Source: Segetibacter koreensis DSM 18137 (GTDB taxonomy: Bacteria; Bacteroidota; Bacteroidia; Chitinophagales; Chitinophagaceae). From it: a DNA stretch of 64,000 bases. The position numbers and the translations under genes are program-made. Under the pieces are notes generated by a model. That model worked only from the letters and a program-made list of their open reading frames with translations. It was not told where the DNA came from and searched no databases. Positions 1-9,747 of the stretch are shown here, one piece after another (position 1 is the first letter of the stretch; each line of letters begins with the position of its first letter). The DNA is taken from NCBI RefSeq assembly GCF_000374045.1, contig NZ_KB893317.1, positions 124,001 through 188,000 on the forward strand, read 5' to 3'.

Positions 1-2
1 AT

Positions 3-2378
3 AACCAACCGGACTTTTCATGGATGCAGCCGTATGAAGAAAAAACTTTCAAGCAGTATTTCATGCCTTATGCAGAAGTTGGCGTCGTGAAAAATGCTAC
101 AAAAGAAGCAGTCTTGGGTGTAGAATTTGAAGGCATTCATGTCGAAATCAGGCTTTATGTTACCTCTCCTTATGAAAAAGTAAAAGTTGCATTGTTGCGA
201 AACAAGCAGGAATTAATTAGTGAAATAATCACTATCTCTCCCGAAAATCCTTACCTGAAAAGACTAACGCTGTCTAAAGTTGAAGCTCCCGAAGAAATTC
301 AGACCATAATAACGGATATTAAAACCGGTAAAATCCTGGTAAGTTATATACAGGAAAAAGCGGTGAAACAGGATATGCCATCTCCAGCACAGGCAGCAAA
401 AAGACCGGCGGATGTAAAGAACAACGAACAACTTTACCTCACCGGCCTTCACCTGGAGCAATATAGGCACGCGACTTATATTGCAAGCGATTATTATGAA
501 GAAGCCTTAAGAAGAGACGAAAAGGATGTAAGAAATAATAATGCGTTAGGTTTATGGTATCTTAGAAGAGGCAAATTTAAAAAGGCCGAACCTTATTTTA
601 GAAAAGCTATTGCTACGCTATCTGAAAGAAATCCAAATCCGTACGACGGTGAGCCATATTATAATTTAGGTTGGTCACTTAAAATGCAGGGTAGAAATGA
701 CGAGGCTTTTGATGCATTTTATAAAAGCGTGTGGAATGATGCATGGCAACACGCGGGGTATTTACAACTTGCAAGAATATCTGCCGGTAGTGGCGAATTT
801 GAAGAGGCTTTAGAATTAATTGATAAATCACTAGTAAAAAACTATCATAGTCACTCTGCAAGACATCTTAAAACTGCTATTTTAAGAAAACTGGGCATGA
901 ATGAAGAAGCATTAACTATGGTTGCTGAGTCTATGGCAATTGACCCTTTTAATTTCGGTTGTTTGTTTGAGAAATACCTGGTTCTAAAGATGCAAGACAA
1001 GCATGATGAAGTAAATGCAGCGTTGCAAAATCTCATTGAACTATCACATAAATGGATTCACAATTTTCTTGAATATGCTATAGATTTTGCCCATGCTGGT
1101 TTATATGACGAGGCAATTGAACTATTGCAATTATATCTTTCTAGTGGTGAAGAGGCAGACCCTATGATTTACTGTTACCTGGGTTGGTTTAGCTATCAAT
1201 TAAATAAAATTGAAAAAGCTCTTGAATTTATTAATAAAGCGGCAACAGCAAATCCTGATTTTTGTTTCCCGAATCGTATTGAAGATGTAGTGGTTTTGCA
1301 AAAGGCTATAGAACTTAATCCTGCGGATGCCAAAGCGCCCTATTACCTCGGTAATTTGTGGTATGATAAACGACAATATCAGGACGCGATACAATGTTGG
1401 GAAAAATCAGTTGAAATTGATGATACTTTTCCTACTGCTCACCGTAACCTTTCCCTTGCATACTACAACAAATTAAATGAACCCGAGAAAGCACTTGCAT
1501 CATTAGAAAAAGCATTCTTTTTAGATACCAAAGATGCACGTGTTTTAATGGAACTGGACCAGCTTTATAAGAGATTAAACAGACACCCTCAACAACGTCT
1601 CTCATTCCTTGAAACTTATTTGCCTTTAATTACTTCCCGTGAAGATCTATACCTCGAGCGTATTACATTGTACAACCAGTTGGGAGAGTATCAGAAAGCT
1701 AAACAGTTAATGACATCGTATAAATTTCATCCATGGGAGGGGGGCGAAGGTAAAGTTGTGGGGCAATACCTGGTGAGCCACCTCGCACTGGCAAAAACTG
1801 CTATAGAACTTGGCAAGGGTAAAGAAGCAATTCAACTTTTAGAGCAGGCAGAAACATATCCTGCTAATCTTGGAGAGGGTAAGTTGTATGGGGCCCAGGA
1901 AAATGATATATTGTATCTAAAAGGTCTGGCGTATGAACAGCAGGGAAATAAAGAATTAGCTGAAACATATTTCAAAAAAGCTACAATGGGTATTGATGAA
2001 CCCGTGCAGGCCATTTTCTATAACGATCCTCAACCTGATAAGATATTTTACCAAGGACTTGCCCGCTTGAAATTGAATGAAAGAGATAAAGCAATATCGA
2101 TTTTTGAAAAGCTCATATCTTTTGGTAGTCAGCATTTAAATGACAATATCAGTATAGATTATTTTGCTGTTTCGTTACCGGATTTGTTAGTATTCGAACC
2201 CGATCTAAACCTTCGGAATAAAATTCATTGTCTGTATTTAATGGGGCTGGGGCATTTGGGATTAGGCGACAAAAACCTCGAAAAGGCTAATGAGTATTTT
2301 CAACAGGTGTTAATGCTCGATGTTAATCACTCTGGAGCTGCAATTCATATAAAAATGATACAGTTTTTATCGGCGTAA
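3..2378 (+). CDS. DUF5107-type protein with TPR repeats, C-terminal part (5' end outside window)
   Basis: The frame is open to the left edge of the window, so this is the last roughly 790 residues of a longer protein; the ATG at 24 is internal. The first visible residues (PDFSW, PYEEK, FMPY) look like the end of the DUF5107 carbohydrate-related domain, which is normally followed by TPRs in Bacteroidota proteins of about 1100 residues. After a beta-rich stretch (about 30-110), many TPR-like helical pairs follow to the C-terminus, for example the segments with GLWYLRRGKFKKAEPYF and YYLGNLWYDKRQYQDAIQ. Its job is unknown; in this phylum such genes often sit beside sugar transporters, as here, 96 bp ahead of an MFS gene on the same strand. 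A role in sugar sensing or processing is inference. Confidence 0.85.
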   Translation, partial: NQPDFSWMQPYEEKTFKQYFMPYAEVGVVKNATKEAVLGVEFEGIHVEIRLYVTSPYEKVKVALLRNKQELISEIITISPENPYLKRLTLSKVEAPEEIQTIITDIKTGKILVSYIQEKAVKQDMPSPAQAAKRPADVKNNEQLYLTGLHLEQYRHATYIASDYYEEALRRDEKDVRNNNALGLWYLRRGKFKKAEPYFRKAIATLSERNPNPYDGEPYYNLGWSLKMQGRNDEAFDAFYKSVWNDAWQHAGYLQLARISAGSGEFEEALELIDKSLVKNYHSHSARHLKTAILRKLGMNEEALTMVAESMAIDPFNFGCLFEKYLVLKMQDKHDEVNAALQNLIELSHKWIHNFLEYAIDFAHAGLYDEAIELLQLYLSSGEEADPMIYCYLGWFSYQLNKIEKALEFINKAATANPDFCFPNRIEDVVVLQKAIELNPADAKAPYYLGNLWYDKRQYQDAIQCWEKSVEIDDTFPTAHRNLSLAYYNKLNEPEKALASLEKAFFLDTKDARVLMELDQLYKRLNRHPQQRLSFLETYLPLITSREDLYLERITLYNQLGEYQKAKQLMTSYKFHPWEGGEGKVVGQYLVSHLALAKTAIELGKGKEAIQLLEQAETYPANLGEGKLYGAQENDILYLKGLAYEQQGNKELAETYFKKATMGIDEPVQAIFYNDPQPDKIFYQGLARLKLNERDKAISIFEKLISFGSQHLNDNISIDYFAVSLPDLLVFEPDLNLRNKIHCLYLMGLGHLGLGDKNLEKANEYFQQVLMLDVNHSGAAIHIKMIQFLSA

Positions 2379-2474
2379 AGCAGGAAAAGCAAAACAATCT
2401 TTTAAAGTAAAAGTATATTTAAATAGGAGCAAGTGGTTATAAGCAGAATTAAACAAGAACAATACAATTAATAC

Positions 2475-3821
2475 ATGAGTAATTCAAACGACCTTTTTAA
2501 TAGTAAATATATTCTAGGCATTTCGTTCATCTCAGCCTTAGGCGGTTACCTGTTTGGTTTTGATTTTGCTGTAATATCAGGTGCGCTTCCTTTTTTAAGA
2601 AACGTATTTCATTTATCTGTGTATTGGGAAGGCTTTCTTACCGGTTCTCTTGCATTAGGTTGTATTGTTGGTTGTTTGATTGCCGGTAATCTTGCAGATA
2701 AGTACGGTCGTAAGCCTGGCTTAATGTTAGCTGCTGCCATTTTCGGCATTTCATCTTTAGGAATGGCCTTTTCAAATAGTATAGCAGTATTTATAACAAT
2801 GCGGTTTGCGGCGGGCATTGGTGTCGGCATGGCTTCTATGTTAAGTCCTTTATATATAGCCGAAGTTTCTCCTTCTGCCATTCGTGGCCGCAATGTTGCT
2901 ATTAATCAGTTAACAATTGTTATTGGTATTTTGGTCACCAACCTTGTCAATTATATTCTTTCTGACAATGGTCCCGATGCATGGCGCTGGATGTTTGGTT
3001 TAGGTACTATTCCTGCTTTGTTGTTTTTTATTGGAGTTATCTGGCTTCCTGAAAGTCCACGCTGGTTGATGAAAGCCGGACGAACAGGACACGCTAAAGC
3101 GGTTTTGGAAAAAATTGGCTCTCGGGGTTTTGCGCAAAAAACAATAGCTGATATTGAGCAATCATTAACAGGCGGTTCAAAACAATCGTATAAGGCAGTT
3201 TTTCAAAAAGCCGTACGGCCAGCAGTTGTATTAGGTATTGCATTAGCTGTTTTTCAGCAGCTTTGTGGTATCAATGTAGTATTTAATTATACTTCTACCA
3301 TATTTGAATCCGTTGGTGCAAATCTTGATCGTCAATTGTTTGAGACGGTTGCGATAGGTATTGTAAACCTTGTCTTTACACTTGTCGCAATGGCGCTTGT
3401 AGACAAGCTGGGTCGTCGCCCTTTGATGTTGATCGGTTCTATAAGCCTCGCTATATTTTATCTTATTCTCTCTACTTTGCTTAAAAACCACGCAAGTGCG
3501 GCCCTGGTTTCTATTGTGGTATTATTGGCAATAGCAACATATGGAATGTCTTTGGCTCCTGTAACCTGGGTTTTGATTTCAGAAATTTTTCCTAATAATG
3601 TTCGCGGTAAAGCATCTTCAGTAGCCATTGTTTCTCTGTGGATCGCCTATTTTATCCTGGTTTTTACATTTCCTATACTGGCAGCAAAATTGGGTACGTA
3701 TGGCCCATTTTATTTTTATTCCGGAATATGTTTCCTTGGCTTTTTGTTTATAAAATCAAAGGTGAAGGAAACAAAAGGACAGACTTTAGAAGAACTGGAA
3801 GGAATGATGGTGGGTCATTAA
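2475..3821 (+). CDS. Sugar porter family MFS transporter
   Basis: A 448-residue inner-membrane protein of normal family length with 12 predicted hydrophobic segments. Sugar-porter signatures are all present: GYLFGFD in TM1, the D-x-x-GRK loop (LADKYGRKPG) after TM2, PESPRWL after TM6, the mirrored DKLGRRPL loop in the second half, and an ETKG-like end (KETKGQTLEELE). This family (XylE, GalP, GLUT-like) imports monosaccharides, usually by proton symport; the substrate cannot be read from sequence. It follows the DUF5107/TPR gene by 96 bp and probably shares its transcript. A very strong hairpin at 4021-4066 ends the unit. Confidence 0.95.
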   Translation: MSNSNDLFNSKYILGISFISALGGYLFGFDFAVISGALPFLRNVFHLSVYWEGFLTGSLALGCIVGCLIAGNLADKYGRKPGLMLAAAIFGISSLGMAFSNSIAVFITMRFAAGIGVGMASMLSPLYIAEVSPSAIRGRNVAINQLTIVIGILVTNLVNYILSDNGPDAWRWMFGLGTIPALLFFIGVIWLPESPRWLMKAGRTGHAKAVLEKIGSRGFAQKTIADIEQSLTGGSKQSYKAVFQKAVRPAVVLGIALAVFQQLCGINVVFNYTSTIFESVGANLDRQLFETVAIGIVNLVFTLVAMALVDKLGRRPLMLIGSISLAIFYLILSTLLKNHASAALVSIVVLLAIATYGMSLAPVTWVLISEIFPNNVRGKASSVAIVSLWIAYFILVFTFPILAAKLGTYGPFYFYSGICFLGFLFIKSKVKETKGQTLEELEGMMVGH

Positions 3822-4020
3822 ATACATAAAGAGTATTAAAAAGATTATTTTCATTCTTAGATCCTGCTAATTACCTGCTCTTGAAAGATCTTCAATAGGT
3901 ATTTTTTTTGTGAAAAGAGTAGAAATGTGAAAGTACTGCAGAAAGTAAAATGGGTGAAAAAAGCTGGAAATGATTTACAGCATAACGGTTTATATTTCAA
4001 TACCAGTTTTATCGTTCTTC

Positions 4021-4066
4021 TTACAAATAAAAATGCCACAGCTATTTGCGGCATTTTTATTTGTAA
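4021..4066. terminator. Strong bidirectional hairpin terminator
   Basis: Perfect 17-bp inverted repeat (4021-4037 with 4050-4066) around a 12-nt loop. GC pairs sit at the loop and an A/T-rich base gives a T run on either strand. It lies between the 3' ends of the sugar transporter (+) and the small secreted protein (-), so it can serve both. Confidence 0.8.
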
Positions 4067-4087
4067 TGGTACAAGCAAATCCTGACA

Positions 4088-4258
4088 CTATTTTTGCTTT
4101 GTTGCTGTGTCTTTTTTCATTGTGGACATCTTGTGATGTTTTGTAACATGGTGAGTCCTTGCTTTGGTCGTTCTTGTTGTATCTTTCTTAGCAGTTTGAG
4201 CCATTGTTGTTCCAGCTACTGCAAGCAGCATAACGGCTGCTAAAATTACCTTTTTCAT
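4088..4258 (-). CDS. Small secreted basic protein (56 aa)
   Basis: A 56-codon frame reading ATG at 4258 to TAG at 4088. The N-terminus MKKVILAAVMLLAVAG ends in TTMAQ, a convincing signal peptide cleaved after Ala, so the mature chain is only about 36 residues. It is rich in Lys, Thr and His (KKDTTRTTKARTHH, KHHKMSTMKKD), so strongly basic and probably disordered in the periplasm. The function is unknown. A TAnnTTTG promoter element lies just upstream and a TTAACC direct repeat lies behind that; the same repeat occurs before the divergent histidine kinase gene, so I infer it is a target of that two-component system. Confidence 0.75.
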   Translation of the reverse strand: MKKVILAAVMLLAVAGTTMAQTAKKDTTRTTKARTHHVTKHHKMSTMKKDTATKQK

Positions 4259-4283
4259 ATTTTATATTTTTATTGTTGATACT

Positions 4284-4291
4284 CAAATTTA
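4284..4291 (-). promoter_or_regulatory. TAnnTTTG -7 promoter element for the small secreted protein
   Basis: On the minus strand this reads TAAATTTG, a perfect match to the Bacteroidota -7 consensus TAnnTTTG, 25 bp before the ATG at 4258. No good -33 TTTG element is seen at the expected distance, which fits a promoter that depends on an activator. Confidence 0.55.
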
Positions 4292-4317
4292 GTACTGTCT
4301 TATTTTCTTCTGATGGC

Positions 4318-4335
4318 GTTAACCACCGTTTAACC
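4318..4335. promoter_or_regulatory. TTAACC direct repeat, candidate response-regulator box (copy 1)
   Basis: The sequence gttaaccaccgtttaacc contains TTAACC at 4319 and again at 4330, an 11-bp period. OmpR/PhoB-family regulators typically bind direct repeats with this spacing. It ends about 27 bp from the -7 element of the small secreted gene, about where a class II activator would bind. A near-identical copy lies at 4543-4560. Confidence 0.5.
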
Positions 4336-4542
4336 AAAACCAATTTTTTGTTATCACGATGTATACAGTAGTTGAGAGGGTCCTGTACCTTTATTTTATC
4401 ATGCCTTCGCCTCCAAAGAACGTTACCTGATTTGCAAAGCCTTCATTTAGTTGAGAGAAGTAACATATCGACGTCAATATGATCATTGAAAAGACTAACA
4501 GTTTTACCCTGCTATTTATGCATTGTTCCCTTTATGATTATC

Positions 4543-4560
4543 GTTAACCATCGTTTAACC
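4543..4560. promoter_or_regulatory. TTAACC direct repeat, candidate response-regulator box (copy 2)
   Basis: The sequence gttaaccatcgtttaacc differs from copy 1 at a single base and keeps the 11-bp period (TTAACC at 4544 and 4555). A TAACTTTA at 4582-4589, a 7 of 8 match to TAnnTTTG, follows 21 bp downstream and 40 bp ahead of the kinase ATG. The layout suggests autoregulation of the kinase/regulator pair. Confidence 0.5.
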
Positions 4561-4629
4561 TTACTACAACCCGTTTAATATTAACTTTATCAGTTTCCAT
4601 TTTTGATTAAAATATATAAATTGGCTTAA

Positions 4630-5895
4630 ATGCGGTCTGCTACTCTAAGATGGATTATTTTATTAACAGCTCTTGCAATTGGTTTACTGGTTTCGGCCCA
4701 ATTATTCTGGCTTAATAAAATTTATAATTACGAGCAGAAGGAGTTTAGCACAAGTGTGGTTAAAAGTATACAGGGCGTATATGAAGATTTGCAATTAACA
4801 ACTTCAAATACAACACAATTACAAAAACTTATAGAGCAACCAGACCCAAACACATTTCTTTTCAAAATAGACAGTATACCTCCCAAAATAATGCTGCTGG
4901 ATGATATATTAGACAATTTTGAGGATTTCCAGGTATTTGCTGATTGTAAAGTTGCTTTATATAGCCCCGAGAGCCAAAAGTATTTATATGAAATGTATTT
5001 GCCTTCTGCAGATACAAAACATCCTAAAAGTAGCGGTATTGACTTGCAGCCTTACAAGAAAGATTATGCCTATGTCCATTTATATTTTCCTAACCGACAC
5101 CAATACATATTAAATTCCATGACCTGGTGGATTACCTCAGGCGTTCTTTTATTATTAGTTTTAGTCGCGCTCAGTCTAAGTATATTTTTTTTATACAGGC
5201 AAAAATTTTTAAACGAAATTCAAAACGATTTTATTCAGAATGTAACACATGAATTTCAAACTCCTCTTACCACTCTAATTGTGGGACTGGATGCTATTGC
5301 CAAACCTTCTATAGTTGAACACCCGCAAAGATTTGAAATATATATAAAATTAATGCGTGCACAGACTGCATACCTTAAACATCATATCGAAAATTTAATG
5401 AAGGTATTGAAGGCGGAAGCTAATGGGCTGATCATGGATAAAAGAGAAGTTATACCAAATGAACTGATAGAAAAGGCTCTGGTACAGCTTTATGCAGTTG
5501 TAGAAGAAAAACACGCAATAGTGAAGCTTTTGCTTGAAAAAAATAATACTGCCATATATGCTGATGACAGTAGCTTATTCGTCGCCATTGTAAACGTGAT
5601 TTCAAATGCATTGAAGTATTCAAAAGAGCCTTTGATTGAGATTGAAACTAAAGCGATCAACAGCAAGTTTTCTATTTCTATAAAAGACAATGGGGTGGGT
5701 ATTGAAGATAAATCAAGAAGCAAGCTATTTAAAAAATTTTACAGGGTACCATCTGGTGATGTGCATAATGTGAAGGGCCTCGGGCTCGGATTGTATTTTG
5801 TAAAAAAAGTGATAGATGGCCATAAAGGCACTATAACAGTAAAAAGCATTGCAGGTAAGGGATCTGAGTTTATAATTGAACTGCCGACACAATAA
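4630..5895 (+). CDS. Membrane sensor histidine kinase
   Basis: A 421-residue two-component kinase. TM1 spans about residues 8-28, followed by a periplasmic sensor of about 135 residues without a recognised fold, then TM2 at about 163-187. The HisKA H-box is FIQNVTHEFQTPL with phospho-acceptor His207. The ATPase domain has an N-box (NVISNALKYS), G1 (DNGVGIED) and G2 (GLGLGLYFVKK). It autophosphorylates and passes phosphate to the regulator encoded 16 bp downstream. Two TTAACC boxes in the upstream gap and the tiny divergent secreted protein suggest a small envelope regulon. The signal sensed cannot be told from sequence. Confidence 0.95.
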   Translation: MRSATLRWIILLTALAIGLLVSAQLFWLNKIYNYEQKEFSTSVVKSIQGVYEDLQLTTSNTTQLQKLIEQPDPNTFLFKIDSIPPKIMLLDDILDNFEDFQVFADCKVALYSPESQKYLYEMYLPSADTKHPKSSGIDLQPYKKDYAYVHLYFPNRHQYILNSMTWWITSGVLLLLVLVALSLSIFFLYRQKFLNEIQNDFIQNVTHEFQTPLTTLIVGLDAIAKPSIVEHPQRFEIYIKLMRAQTAYLKHHIENLMKVLKAEANGLIMDKREVIPNELIEKALVQLYAVVEEKHAIVKLLLEKNNTAIYADDSSLFVAIVNVISNALKYSKEPLIEIETKAINSKFSISIKDNGVGIEDKSRSKLFKKFYRVPSGDVHNVKGLGLGLYFVKKVIDGHKGTITVKSIAGKGSEFIIELPTQ

Positions 5896-5911
5896 AAAAC
5901 AAGACAATTGT

Positions 5912-6607
5912 ATGCTGACAAATAAGGCAACTATATTATTTGCAGAAGACGATACTAGCCTTGCATTTATGGTAAAGGATGCATTGGAAGAAGAAGGTTA
6001 TAAAGTTGTGCATTGCTCAGATGGTCAAACTGCTATTGATACTTTTGATAAAGATAAATTTGATATTTGTTTACTTGACATAATGATGCCTTATAAAGAT
6101 GGCTATACTGTAGCAAAAAAAATCAGGCAACAGACGGATGTAATGCCTGTGCTTTTTCTGAGTACAAAAAGCCGTGAAGAGGATCGGCTAAAGGGTTATG
6201 ATACCGGAGCTGATGACTATATAGCAAAACCCTTTAGTATGCCGGAGCTATTAAAAAAAATAGAAGTGTTTTTGCGGCGAACCAAAAAGTTACATTCAAA
6301 ACCAGCGGCAGATTATAATATAGGAAAAATTGTATTTTCTCCAACTCATTTAAAAATAATTACACCGTCAGAAACTTACAACATTACCGCAAAGGAAACC
6401 GACTTATTAAAGTTTTTATGTGAAAATCAAAATAAGGTTTTAAAGAGAGAAGAAGTATTATTAAACGTTTGGGGAAAAGATGATTTTTTTGTTGGCAGAA
6501 GCATGGATGTATACATGACCCGGCTGCGAAAGTACCTTAGATCCGAACCGGCTATAACGATTGAAACGATACATGGAATAGGATTTCGCTTCAATATTGT
6601 GCAATAA
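5912..6607 (+). CDS. OmpR/PhoB-family response regulator
   Basis: A 231-residue receiver plus winged-helix regulator. The receiver has the acidic pair (FAEDD), the phosphorylated Asp56 in DICLLDIMMP, the switch Ser/Thr (FLSTKS) and the Lys in YIAKPF. The C-terminal half is a Trans_reg_C DNA-binding domain (ITAKETDLLKFL, VWGKDDFFVGRSMDVYMTRLRKYL). I chose the ATG at 5912; a 12-codon longer frame from 5876 overlaps the kinase and adds MNCRHNKKQDNC, which is not part of the receiver fold. It is the partner of the kinase just upstream and the likely reader of the TTAACC direct repeats at 4318 and 4543. Confidence 0.94.
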   Translation: MLTNKATILFAEDDTSLAFMVKDALEEEGYKVVHCSDGQTAIDTFDKDKFDICLLDIMMPYKDGYTVAKKIRQQTDVMPVLFLSTKSREEDRLKGYDTGADDYIAKPFSMPELLKKIEVFLRRTKKLHSKPAADYNIGKIVFSPTHLKIITPSETYNITAKETDLLKFLCENQNKVLKREEVLLNVWGKDDFFVGRSMDVYMTRLRKYLRSEPAITIETIHGIGFRFNIVQ

Positions 6608-6757
6608 AAACTGTACAAATTGCTGCATAATTTTGATAGAATAGGTATACATTTTTTTAGTGGCAATAACTAGATCACTTAAATAAAGAGATACTGCAAC
6701 CTTTGTTATAAATCCTTACTCTTATACTTGGTTTTTCATAGAATATTGGATAAAAAC

Positions 6758-6794
6758 GGGGTGAGATTTCTATCTTACCCCCTTATTTTTATTA
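6758..6794 (+). terminator. Hairpin terminator after the response regulator
   Basis: A 9-bp stem (6758-6766 with 6773-6781, one G.U pair) closes a 6-nt loop and is followed by a T-rich tract. The rest of the 398-bp gap (6608-7005) shows no gene. Confidence 0.6.
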
Positions 6795-7005
6795 TAATCT
6801 CCCTCTGGATATCTTCTCTCAGCCCAACGTTTCGTTTTCTTCCTCAAATGATAGATTTGTAAAATTTGACGATTTTACATTACTTTAGCAACTACTTACG
6901 ATTCCCTTGATTTTAATCCCCTGCTATTGCCGGTAATTCCGGGTCACTATTAAACTTTTTTTGTAAAGTATTTTATTTTTATTTAATCTGCATTAAAAAA
7001 TAAAT

Positions 7006-9276
7006 ATGGAGAATAACTACTCTTTTTTAAGACCGAAACTATTAAAATATCTTTTCCGATATTGTTTCGCTGGCTTCCTTCTGCTTTCTGCTTATTCCCG
7101 GGTGGTAGCTCAGTCTGCGTCAACAACTGCTACAACTCTGAGCAATGCATATTTGTTTGTTGAAAATCTGGATAAATTTCCATCAAATGATCATTTTGTC
7201 TTTTCAAAAATCCAGGTTCCATGGTCGCGCGATGGTAAGACATATAACGCTAATCACGATTCTCTTACAGTAAGAATTCATAATAAAGGAATTAATAACC
7301 TTATTATCAAAAGTCTTGTTTTATCTAATAACACTACCTGGAAATTTGTAAAGCTAAAAGGAGCAGATTATAGCTCAGCCTCTTTACCCCTTACTATTGG
7401 TTCCGGCACGTATGCTGATTTAACGGTAAAGTTTGTGGCCCTGGATGCCGCCACAAGAGTAAAAGTTTTACATGATACCCTTACTATAGTTTCAAATGAT
7501 GTCAAGTTTCCTTCAAAAGCCATTTATTTAGATGGTTTATGGCAGAAAAAAGGGGAAAGTGTAAATGAACCTTCCACACAAGACATCATTAACACTTTTG
7601 GTTTTAAAACTAAAACAGGGTATGGATTAACAGATCCTGATAAAGGAGACTCAACCAAGCTAAAGGGAGATGAAATCAAACCTTCTTATTTTGTTAGGGC
7701 TGATGCTTCTTTACCGGTGTCTGTAACACAAATGGCGGCCTATCATGCCTGTTGTACTTTTACTGAGAAGTTAACATGGTTTCCCAAGGGTAAAGACACT
7801 TTAATTTCTATTACTACGCATTTTGGGGTAGACGCACAATCATTATTACCTCGGAAAGCAAGACCTAATATAGTTGCTGCCGGAGTACTAAATCCGACGA
7901 CAGCCTTTGGGTTTAATGTAGGAAGTCGAAATACTACAGATGCAAGCAAGAATCCGGGACGGAAAATAGGCATTCGTGTGTGGAAAGCCTATGATAGTAA
8001 AGGCAGAATTATTCCTAACTCTTACATAATCGGTAATGATTATTTAGGTACGAGCGGTACCAACTATGATTACAATGATAATATGTATTTTATTAAAAAT
8101 GTTAGGCCTGAAAAAGGGTCTGCGTTTTATTCTGCACTGCGGGCTTCTCCTTCAGCTTTAGATTTTGGTCAAAAGCTTTTAGCAAGTTCCAACTCCCTTC
8201 AGCTAAGTCTTGCAAGCCTTGGAAAAACTTATACTGATGGTTCAAAAGATCCGGCAATCACTATTTCTTCCATTTCAATCGTTGGAGTAAATAAATCAGA
8301 ATTTACAGCGACTATGCCTGTAAAAACCACTTTAAACCCCCAGGAAAGTACAACGCTGAACGTAGGTTTTAAGCCCGCCTCTCAAGGTTTAAAAATTGCT
8401 GATCTGTTAATATATTATAATAACTCGCAATCACCTCTTCGTGTTCCGCTATATGGTATTGCAAAAGCTTCAGGTACTACAGTTACCGCAAATTACCGGG
8501 TTAACAGTGGTTCATCAACTTCTCTCACTATTAATGGCAAAACATGGAGTGCCGATAACAAATATTCTTTTGACAACCTTGAGCCTTATTCTAATAGCAG
8601 TCTAAAGCAGATTGCATGTACAGATGAAGATGCTTTATATCTAAGAGAACAATCCTCAAATGGAGATAAAAAACCTTTCCGATATGAATTTCCGGTAACA
8701 AATGGTGATTACGTAGTGAGATTACATTTTGCTGAACTTTACTGGGGAGCTCCGGGCAGCGGGTTTGAAGGAGGACCAGGTTCAAGAGTAATGAGCGTTT
8801 CGCTGGAAAATCAACTACGTTTAATAAATCTGGATGTATCGCACGAAGTAGGTGGAGCTACAGCACTGGTTAAAAACATACCTGTAACGGTGAATGATGG
8901 AAAACTTAATATTAACTTTTCTGCCACTGTCAACAGGCCCATGGTTGTTGCTGTAGAAGTCTATAGCTTCCGTTCTTCCAGCGCAAGGCCAGCTGATATC
9001 GTGGCTACGGAAAGCGAACTAAACCAGGTGCGGGTTTATCCAATTCCGGTAGAAAAGATGCTTAATATTAAATTTCCGGCTGAATACCATGGAAGTACTA
9101 ATCTGCAAATGGTTGACGCTATGGGTAGAACATACGAGGTTGCAAAATTTAATTTACAGGCTGGAGGATCAAGCCAGGAAGTAAATATTTCAAACTTATC
9201 CTTAAAACCAGGATTTTATTACTTGAGGATCGTTTCGGCAACTAAAACTGACATGATCAAGTTAATAGTGAAATAG
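7006..9276 (+). CDS. Secreted malectin-like protein with type IX secretion sorting domain
   Basis: A 756-residue extracellular protein. The N-terminus carries basic residues, a hydrophobic stretch (FAGFLLLSAYS) and a cleavage site after VVAQ near residue 36. A middle region resembles a choice-of-anchor D/ASPM-SPD-2-Hydin beta-sandwich (about 380-490: LDFGQKLL, LNPQESTTLNVGFKPA). A malectin-like carbohydrate-binding fold follows (about 495-655: VNSGSS, YVVRLHFAELYW, VAVEVYSF). The last 80 residues are a type A T9SS sorting domain (VRVYPIPVEKMLNIKF, LKPGFYYLRIVS, MIKLIVK). The protein should cross the outer membrane by T9SS and stay at the surface or be released. No catalytic site was seen; glycan binding is inferred from the malectin fold. 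Confidence 0.88.
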   Translation: MENNYSFLRPKLLKYLFRYCFAGFLLLSAYSRVVAQSASTTATTLSNAYLFVENLDKFPSNDHFVFSKIQVPWSRDGKTYNANHDSLTVRIHNKGINNLIIKSLVLSNNTTWKFVKLKGADYSSASLPLTIGSGTYADLTVKFVALDAATRVKVLHDTLTIVSNDVKFPSKAIYLDGLWQKKGESVNEPSTQDIINTFGFKTKTGYGLTDPDKGDSTKLKGDEIKPSYFVRADASLPVSVTQMAAYHACCTFTEKLTWFPKGKDTLISITTHFGVDAQSLLPRKARPNIVAAGVLNPTTAFGFNVGSRNTTDASKNPGRKIGIRVWKAYDSKGRIIPNSYIIGNDYLGTSGTNYDYNDNMYFIKNVRPEKGSAFYSALRASPSALDFGQKLLASSNSLQLSLASLGKTYTDGSKDPAITISSISIVGVNKSEFTATMPVKTTLNPQESTTLNVGFKPASQGLKIADLLIYYNNSQSPLRVPLYGIAKASGTTVTANYRVNSGSSTSLTINGKTWSADNKYSFDNLEPYSNSSLKQIACTDEDALYLREQSSNGDKKPFRYEFPVTNGDYVVRLHFAELYWGAPGSGFEGGPGSRVMSVSLENQLRLINLDVSHEVGGATALVKNIPVTVNDGKLNINFSATVNRPMVVAVEVYSFRSSSARPADIVATESELNQVRVYPIPVEKMLNIKFPAEYHGSTNLQMVDAMGRTYEVAKFNLQAGGSSQEVNISNLSLKPGFYYLRIVSATKTDMIKLIVK

Positions 9277-9747
9277 AAAACTAGTTTGAACAATAATGAT
9301 ACAGCTATTTACTTTTACAGGTATGTAGCTGTATTATTTTCCATATTTAAACTACTGTTCCCTGGCTATTTCTTCTTTGAACGAAACCTGCTTGAAATGA
9401 TTATTACGTATTCGGTTGATAGCAACAGGTGCACCTTGTAAAAGTGTAATTGAATATGTCTCAAAAAATGATCGAGGTCTAGATGGTCGCCTCTGCTTTA
9501 AATTAAGATAAATCTCGTCCGAATGATCCTTGTGCCGAACGTCGTGCCGGTATAAAATCTATTTGGGCTGAATACCTGTTTCAAAAGGTATTCCACAGTG
9601 TTTGATCAGGGGAACTAAAGGGGTCTATTTCTTTTTCCTTAACGCTGCTGCATTTTAAAATATCTTCTGAAGGAGTTTCTTTTTTAAAAAATTGGGCGTC
9701 CGGAAAAAATAGTGTCCATAATTACTCAAACTTAAATTCATACGTAA
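9277..9747. other. Intergenic region with one hairpin and no supported gene
   Basis: A 9-bp perfect inverted repeat (9299-9307 with 9326-9334) followed by TATTTT may terminate the malectin-like gene. The rest contains only short broken frames; nothing recognisable was found on either strand. Confidence 0.5.

Noticed and set aside
2609-2893. 94-codon minus-strand ORF inside the sugar transporter
   Set aside because: It lies wholly within a clear MFS gene in antisense; low-complexity composition.
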